Of a stretch of DNA of 64,000 bases, positions 56,762-64,000 are shown in pieces. The notes under the pieces are model-generated. The model saw nothing but the letters and a program-made list of their open reading frames with translations. It had not been told where the DNA came from and did no database searches. The DNA comes from Coenobita brevimanus. Its lineage: Eukaryota > Arthropoda > Malacostraca > Decapoda > Coenobitidae. The translations under genes were made by a program, and so were the position numbers. The stretch lies in the NCBI GenBank assembly GCA_032717465.1, contig CM064657.1:17821331-17885330 (forward strand), in the 5' to 3' direction. Each line of letters starts with the position of its first letter. The first letter of the stretch is position 1.

Positions 56762-56824
56762 AATCTGCTGTGATTAAATGTTGCGGTAGTAGACACCTCT
56801 TTTACACACACACACACTCATACA

Positions 56825-56901
<77 letters not shown>

Positions 56902-56939
56902 AATCTGCTGTGATTATATGTTGCGGTAGTAGACACCTC

Positions 56940-56986
<47 letters not shown>

Positions 56987-57044
56987 GAGAGAGAGAGAAT
57001 ACATCTGCTGTGATTAAATGTTGCGGTAGTAGACACCTCTTTTA

Positions 57045-57093
<49 letters not shown>

Positions 57094-57133
57094 TACATCT
57101 GCTGTGATTAAATGTTGCTGTAGTAGATACCTC

Positions 57134-57182
<49 letters not shown>

Positions 57183-57228
57183 CTGATGTGATTAAATGTT
57201 GCGATAGTAGACACCTCTTTCACACACA

Positions 57229-57266
<38 letters not shown>

Positions 57267-57290
57267 GAGAGAGAGAGAGGAGTTACAAGG
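56456..57290. repeat. Compound minisatellite: ~50-bp core with (AG)n/(AC)n spacers
   Basis: Seven cores (AATAAATCTGCTGTGATTAA + ATGTTGCGGTAGTAGACACCTCTTTTACACAC and close variants) start near 56513, 56636, 56758, 56898, 56997, 57090 and 57178. They are separated by (AC)n, (AG)n or both, in differing lengths. Confidence 0.9.
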
Positions 57291-58903
57291 AAAAGTTAGG
57301 ATCTAAGTGACTCTGCAGCCCATACCGTGGAGATACTTCTTGTTTGCCAGGGAATGAATATCCAGTTCACATTTATGCTAGTGTAAGATCCTGCCGATGA
57401 ATCAAACTCCTCTACTGTAGTGTTAACAACGTCCATGTTGAGTCAGTTCCATGTGGAGCAGATCTTGCACGTGAAAAAGTTTTCACGTAATTAGAGGCTT
57501 CACCAAACCTGTTTCAGCGGTCTGCCACCAGGTGGTCTAGCGTCGTCCAGCTTCGATTAAATACTTTTGCGGGGTTTTAAAGACCTGTGAAATTGTACCT
57601 GATACTAAGTTTATAATAATACTACTATTTATAGGCATATTTTTTCTTATTCAATCAAGAGCATATATATATATATATATATACCTGTAAAGAAAGAATA
57701 ACCAGGCTTTCAGAGAATATTAGCTTGGGGACTAAAATAGTGTGCTGTCGATTTACATATATTTGAATAAATCGTGTGCAATTAGTAAAAGGAGATTACC
57801 TTCAGGAGTTCTGATGTGTGTGTTTTAGCATGCTTTAGAGTAGTAAGCAGTTCCTCTGAAAATAATGTACTGAACGATTGCTTAGTAGGTGAGTCAGCCA
57901 TATTAATCCAAACAAACGGCAGTGCATTACGACACTATAATCATAACAGAGTATGAGGAGTTGAAGTTTAAACTTACTAAACTGTGCAGTGGAGCCAGGG
58001 AAACATTTAAAAGAATTATTTGTGTTAGACTTTGGTCACTAGGATGACCAAGACGTCCAACAGGACCGTATTGTTAGGAAAAGTCATACGTCAGGCAGGG
58101 CGGCATATCGAAAGGTGTTGCTAAATATGCGGCTACACATCTATTTTCTTTTGTGGATACTAACGAATGACAAATATTTTAATCACTGTTATCTTGCTTT
58201 ATGGATGGTTCTAGTAAAATTGCCTAGGTTTTGTCTCTATGTTATGCTTACAGAGATGAGTAAACTGACAAAAACGGAGTTTACAAAATGACACTTATAA
58301 TACATTATACATAATTTCTTTGTAGCATATCATACCATCTGGGTAATTTGATGAGTAAAATATGTTTTGAGGTGTTTTACTTTGTGGCAGATTTCTGAAA
58401 CAGGATCTGGTGAAGTCTCTAATTCTGCTGGTAAATTTTCTCATTTACGGCTTCCAACCATGGTTGTGTGCTGAGTCAGTGTTAAGAGTAAGCAACTTTG
58501 TATGGAATGTTTGTGAAAACCATTCAGATTTTAAACACTTTAATGAGCTGACCTCGTAGTCTACGAGTTGCTACTAAAGAAGTCCCACAGCCCTCAGGCG
58601 AACCTGATACCTTGGTCTCCTGCACTCTTTTTAAGTCGACGTATGTCTTTTTCAAGCCACCAAAATTCCGCAGCAACTCAGGAAGTGGCCGTATTAAGGA
58701 GATATAGACTGAGAACAATCTCTTTATTCCTAGAGAGAGAGAGGGAGGGAGAGACTTGGAATGGTAAGAACAATCAGGAGAAATACTGATAAAAAAAAAG
58801 TGAGTGAGAGGAGAAACTGAAGCAGAGAAGAGGAAAACACGCAGGTGAAAAAATGGAACAATGTTATGGAAGTGACACAGGGACACAAGCACGCACGCAC
58901 GCA

Positions 58904-58942
<39 letters not shown>

Positions 58943-58969
58943 ACTTTCTGAATATTAGTCGACCTATCT
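57291..58969. other. Unmirrored part of the foldback right arm
   Basis: AT-rich unique-looking DNA with (TA)n at 57663-57682 and (CA)n at about 58902-58941. No gene was recognised. The 136-residue minus frame at 58524-58934 overlaps repeats. Confidence 0.45.
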
Positions 58970-60124
<1,155 letters not shown>

Positions 60125-60429
60125 GTAGTAAACCTTTCCCTAACTTGGTTTATGATATATAATGTACTATTCCTTTATTAGTTGTTCGGACTACACTTAA
60201 TTAGAGACGTGCTTGAAGCACAGAAACCCCTAGCTGGCTGTGAGTGAGAGTATGGAGGGTACCGGGTGGGGTTATGGGGTCGGAGAGAAAAATAGGGGGG
60301 TTGGGTGGGAGTGTGGGACTAAGAGGAAGGGAGCAGGAGGGGATACCTCTCCATCAAGCAGTGTTACAAACACCTTAGTCCACGGAAAAGGAAACGAACT
60401 TATTCTGACGTCTGTACGTCATCTCTCCT

Positions 60430-61000
60430 GAAATCAACACACACAGCACCTCATCCTCCACCAAAGAAGCCAACAGCACCTCTCAGGTTGGTCATACTGT
60501 CATCCCACAGTGGGTGATGACCATTCAGATCACCCTGTAAAAGAAAGGGGGGGTGGAAGGTCATGACCAAGGCGAACAAGATCTACCCTCTCAACAGAAG
60601 CACTAGTGAGGGAGATAAAGAATACACACCATATATCGATGGCGAAGGAAAATCTGGAGAGCGACACCCTGCATTGGATTGGTAAAGCTTAGCTTAGAGA
60701 ATGGGACATCACATCGGAGGAGTATTGCAGTATCCCCATCATGTCCTTGGCCTGGAAGAGAATCGGAATAAAACACATGGTAACCAGGAGGACCACAAGG
60801 TGCAGATTCACCAACCATGGTCTCCTGGATACACATACATACTGGTGAATATTGGGCAATAAGCCAACACATTTCCTTCCAAGTAGCATGCAACTTCTGA
60901 CAGTTCCACTGAATGATAGTACCCATGGTGGAGGAAGACTCAGGATAAAGGGCGAGACAATTCTGCCCCTGGCAAGCGACCAGAACAGGGCTGTCAGGCA
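60430..61000 (-). pseudogene. LINE ORF2 start: endonuclease domain
   Basis: The minus strand reads GTIIQWNCQKLHATWKEMCW (the NC-x2-L start of the fold) and VCMCIQETMVGES (catalytic Glu). SDSLPGQGHDGDTAILLRCD and YMVCILYLPH follow. After a shift it reads SASVERVDLV and DLNGHHPLW in broken frame until the foldback insertion. This apurinic-type endonuclease nicks the target for reverse transcription. Confidence 0.8.
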
Positions 61001-61299
61001 CCATTATGCTGCACATTGTGCTGACCATCTGAAGGCAACCTGAAGGAAGAAGAAGACCGGACAATGATTTTTCTTCTGTGGTGGAGCAAGAGATGGCTTG
61101 CCAGGGGGACCGCAAGCTGCCCTAGCTGGAACAGAGCAGGCAATGCCACAACGAGAAGGAGTGTGCTGAGTAGCGCACCCCACAGTACTTGGATCCTGAG
61201 AGGGCAAGGCCTCATGCAGCTGTGCAGGGACATCAACGACCCGTGCATCACCACTGTCTGGTGGTGACCGGATTCTCACCAAAATACCATCTCCGGCCT

Positions 61300-63030
61300 G
61301 CATTCACCCGGACCCCTGAGAATCCTGACTAGAATCCCGAGTAGAGGACTCCACAGCAGAAACATTTGGCAGTAGGGCCTCAGTCACTGAGCACTCCAGG
61401 GAGCCACGGTGATGCTTGGCATGCACAGGAAGGATGTCAGTTTCCTTGGACATATCAGGGCAAGGAGGGGCATCAACATGGACGTCTGTCACAGGAGAAA
61501 CCGGGATGAGGGAGGCACTTCTAAATGCAGGAAGCACCATCCCAAAGGAGACACCTCCAGAGACAAGAAGCACCTCCCTAGAGGAAGCACAGCCACTTCC
61601 AGGCTGCACCCTCTCAGGGGAACCCCCCAGCTGAGGAGGCCAGGAAGTAGAACCCTGAGCCGTAGATAGGGTATTGTGCGACAGCAGGGACAAATAGCTT
61701 TAGGGCAAGACAAGGCAGCAGCAAAGGTGACCACAGGGCAAATGAACCTCTCCTTTACCCTGGTCCTTGCCTCAAAAAAGGACATTTTCTCCTTTGTACA
61801 GACAGAAACAAGCTCATACTTGAACTTGTACACATTGCAATCCCTGGAAGAGGCCACATGTGCTCCCCTAAGTTCAGACATTGAGAGGGTTGAGAACACT
61901 CCACCGTACTATGGTAAACATCACCACATTTTCCACACACCTCAGGAAGACCAAACTTTTCATGCTGGCAAGAACGGCAAACATGACCAAACCTCTGGCA
62001 GTAATAGCACCTTCAAGGCCGGGAACATAAGGTTTGAGGTTCCACCATGTGGCAGTGACAACATCCGACAAAGGAAGGCGGTCAAACGTCTAGATAAGAG
62101 AGGTTGTAGATGTTAAAACTCCATGAGCTTTCTTCATAACACTTTGTGCTGTTACCATTCCCTGAGGAGCCAGCCCCTCCAGGAGGGAAGAATCTGAAAA
62201 AGAGACCAAGTCGCGAGAATATACAACCCCACAGGACTGATATAAGATCAAGTGAAAAGAGACAGACACAGGATAACCGGCGATCATAATAAGGGATTTA
62301 ATGCACCAACTCTCCTCTTTATTCCTGGCCTCCAACAACAGAGAGCCATCACCCTGCAAGGAGACCTCGGGGGTAAACCCACATGCAATAACTCGGTCAT
62401 TGTGAGGCCGAAAACAGTTCTGGTTCCAGAAGGAAGTACCATTAGACAATTTAGTACCAGATATTTCATATAATTATCTGGCACAAAGACACCAGACAAC
62501 AGGTTAACACAAGTAATATTCCGACCTACAATTTTGGCACGGTAAAGGATCATCAGCCAAAGAGTGACCAGGTGATGACTTGTATGGCTGGTCACTGGCC
62601 ACACAAGGATTTGAAGTAGTGTTTAAAGTACCCATATGCGAACACATTAAAAACGAAATGACACCAGGAGCCAAATGCTCCTGAGCCCTGGCTGATGGGA
62701 GTGGGGTACCTCGTCCCCAGGGGGCGACCTGAAAAGGACACCCCGTGATGCGAAAGTTCACACTCACCAATGCAAAGACCCCCTTCCCCTACGTCCCCCC
62801 CAGCCCAGACACGAAAAGAACCGACTTGGACAGCCTCAAGGCGACTCCTCTGGAGGTTGGCATTGATGATCCATATGGGTAACCTATGTTTTGGGCAGTG
62901 TTTAGTCAGACTGCTCACCAACAACCCTACTAGCATGGAAGGCCCTGCCAGATGTCAATACATTCGTGGGTAGGCTTGTGGGATCACAGGGACATGTAAG
63001 GCCCCCAAGCATGACAAGGTTGCTGCCCAC
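61300..63030 (-). pseudogene. LINE 5' UTR and ORF1 with CCHC zinc knuckles
   Basis: From the 5' end (63038, CTTCCCCCCGTGG...) an ORF1-like reading appears in pieces: LPIWIINANLQRSRLEAVQV near 62870, a middle part in shifted frames, and a Cys-rich part at 61755-62071. There MCGKCGDVYHSTVECSQPSQ, then CLNLGEHMWP (with a shift to HVASSRDCNVYK), gives one clear CCHC knuckle and remains of others. ORF1 proteins of this group bind the element's RNA. A Pro/Ser-rich C-terminus follows to about 61300. Confidence 0.7.
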
Positions 63031-63038
63031 GGGGGGAA

Positions 63039-63490
63039 GGCAATGACTGTATGATAAAGCTGGTACCAAGCATGCAGCATTAGCCTGTGATCCAGTTCAG
63101 TACCTAACCAACTTTGCTGAGACAAACACCTTGTCTGAACAAGATGTTGCACTGGCTGAACAGTTTTTGGTCCGTGTATGGGTTGGAGTCCAGTCATCAC
63201 CAACAGCCACCACCTTCTATTGTCTGAGACTAGAAGTGTACACCAAGTCTGCATGTGCTATCGTAAAGCTTCCACCGACAAGCGGTGTCATCAGAAGCTA
63301 CAGCCAAGCAGCATAAACCATTCATGTCATCTTCTTGCAAAATCTCATGAACCAGATGAACCTCTTGAAGCACTGGACCATGGATGGGAGGTCGAATTTG
63401 GAACCCTTCTGCCATCCAAAGGCCTGGAGCCCTCTCCCTACTCTATCATCTGCATTTGCAATTGTTTGGCCAAGTATGACACTTGACATT
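63039..63490 (+). pseudogene. Multicopy unknown-family gene, 3' part
   Basis: The reading resumes at GNDCMIKAGTKHAALACDPV, directly continuing IPTGD at 45993. Then come LTNFAETNTLSEQDVALAEQ and LVRVWVG, and, frame-shifted, LPPTSGVIRSYSQAA and EPLEALDHGWEVEFGTLLPS + KGLEP. It ends near CICNCLAKYDT, where family members usually carry a Cys-rich tail. The join with 45998 defines the LINE insertion site. Confidence 0.65.
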
Positions 63491-64000
63491 GTGGATGTCA
63501 TACTTCAAAAGTGAAATGTGTATTATATTGTCATGGGGAAAAAAGGCAACATTATCTGTAGAAACTGAATATTTGTCAGTAGTTTAGGTACCCTTGATAT
63601 TGCAGTGAACTTGTTTTGAAAAAGATATGCAAGGTGACCCCAGTAATTGTTTCCACACCCCACAGAACCTCTCAAAGTTAGTAATTGGAAGTTATTATTT
63701 TGCCATAATGTCAGTATCCACCCCCTGTATGCGAGGGTCATCTTAACTTTGAAGATCAGGTCTGGTATGGGAGCATGCACAGGGTCACCACTCTGCCGCG
63801 TCCACCGCCTGTTTCCACTCCTCCAGTCTACATGAGGCTTTCGACCACGCATGCTGTACCGGACGTATGCCCATACTCTCCAGGTACATGTATCCTCCCA
63901 GTGACGTCTCTGATGGCGAAATCATTCGACCAGATTCCTGGAAGACAGAATCTGGTGTGTGGGATCAGCCAGGGAAACGCGCCATGTGACTGCAGAAGTG
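63491..64000. other. 3' edge, nothing recognised
   Basis: No gene was recognised. The 109-residue minus frame at 63523-63852 has no visible domain. Confidence 0.45.

Noticed and set aside
56338..57310. Frames rich in Val-Cys, Thr-His or Arg-Glu repeats
   Set aside because: They are translations of (CA)n and (GA)n in the compound minisatellite.

Overview
The window is eukaryotic. It has no operon structure, it carries splice-like exons, tRNA-derived SINEs, polyadenylated LINEs, hAT/Harbinger/Tc1 DNA transposons and Ty3/Gypsy debris, and it is extremely rich in (TA)n, (GA)n, (CA)n and trinucleotide microsatellites. The TE mix and the TTAGG-like motifs suggest an arthropod, and a malacostracan (decapod) crustacean is my best guess. 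That is inference; no diagnostic host gene is present.

Layout. 0-4 kb: a head-to-head pair of one tRNA-derived SINE family (SINE-A), a dead Tc1 transposase and a second SINE (SINE-B). 4-9 kb: a MITE inside a (TA)n tract, a dead Harbinger transposase, an hAT-type MITE with 8-bp target duplications and a second Harbinger fragment. 9-14 kb: SINE heads and microsatellites in otherwise featureless DNA. 14-20.7 kb: a third Harbinger relic (possible first exon plus broken body), a nearly intact Jockey-like LINE on the minus strand and a 5'-truncated LINE tail. 21.5-27 kb: the best candidate for a host gene, a minus-strand split gene with two Cys-rich zinc-finger exons in matching phase and a terminal Myb/SANT-like exon. 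A GC-rich 33-bp minisatellite that stays open on both strands lies between its exons.

28-34 kb: a LINE ORF1 with a PHD-like finger, a Gypsy gag on the minus strand, an hAT MITE in the LTR-like sequence upstream of gag, and a Gypsy pol on the plus strand. 35-42.5 kb: SINE-A, a small Harbinger deletion derivative with both TIRs and a TTA duplication, and a complete-length but dead ZBED-type hAT element containing a 170-bp TA-flanked MITE. 43-63.5 kb: a nested structure. A plus-strand multicopy pseudogene (44.5-46.0 and 63.0-63.5 kb) is split by a roughly 6-kb RNase H-bearing LINE. That LINE is itself split by a CR1 LINE (47.9-51.3 kb) and by a 7.7-kb foldback element (52,733-60,414) with ~240-bp outer TIRs and ~1.3-kb inner inverted arms.

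Nearly all coding sequence here is decayed mobile DNA. Only the zinc-finger/Myb exons look like a possible functional gene. The foldback element and the coding-capable minisatellite are the least explained structures.
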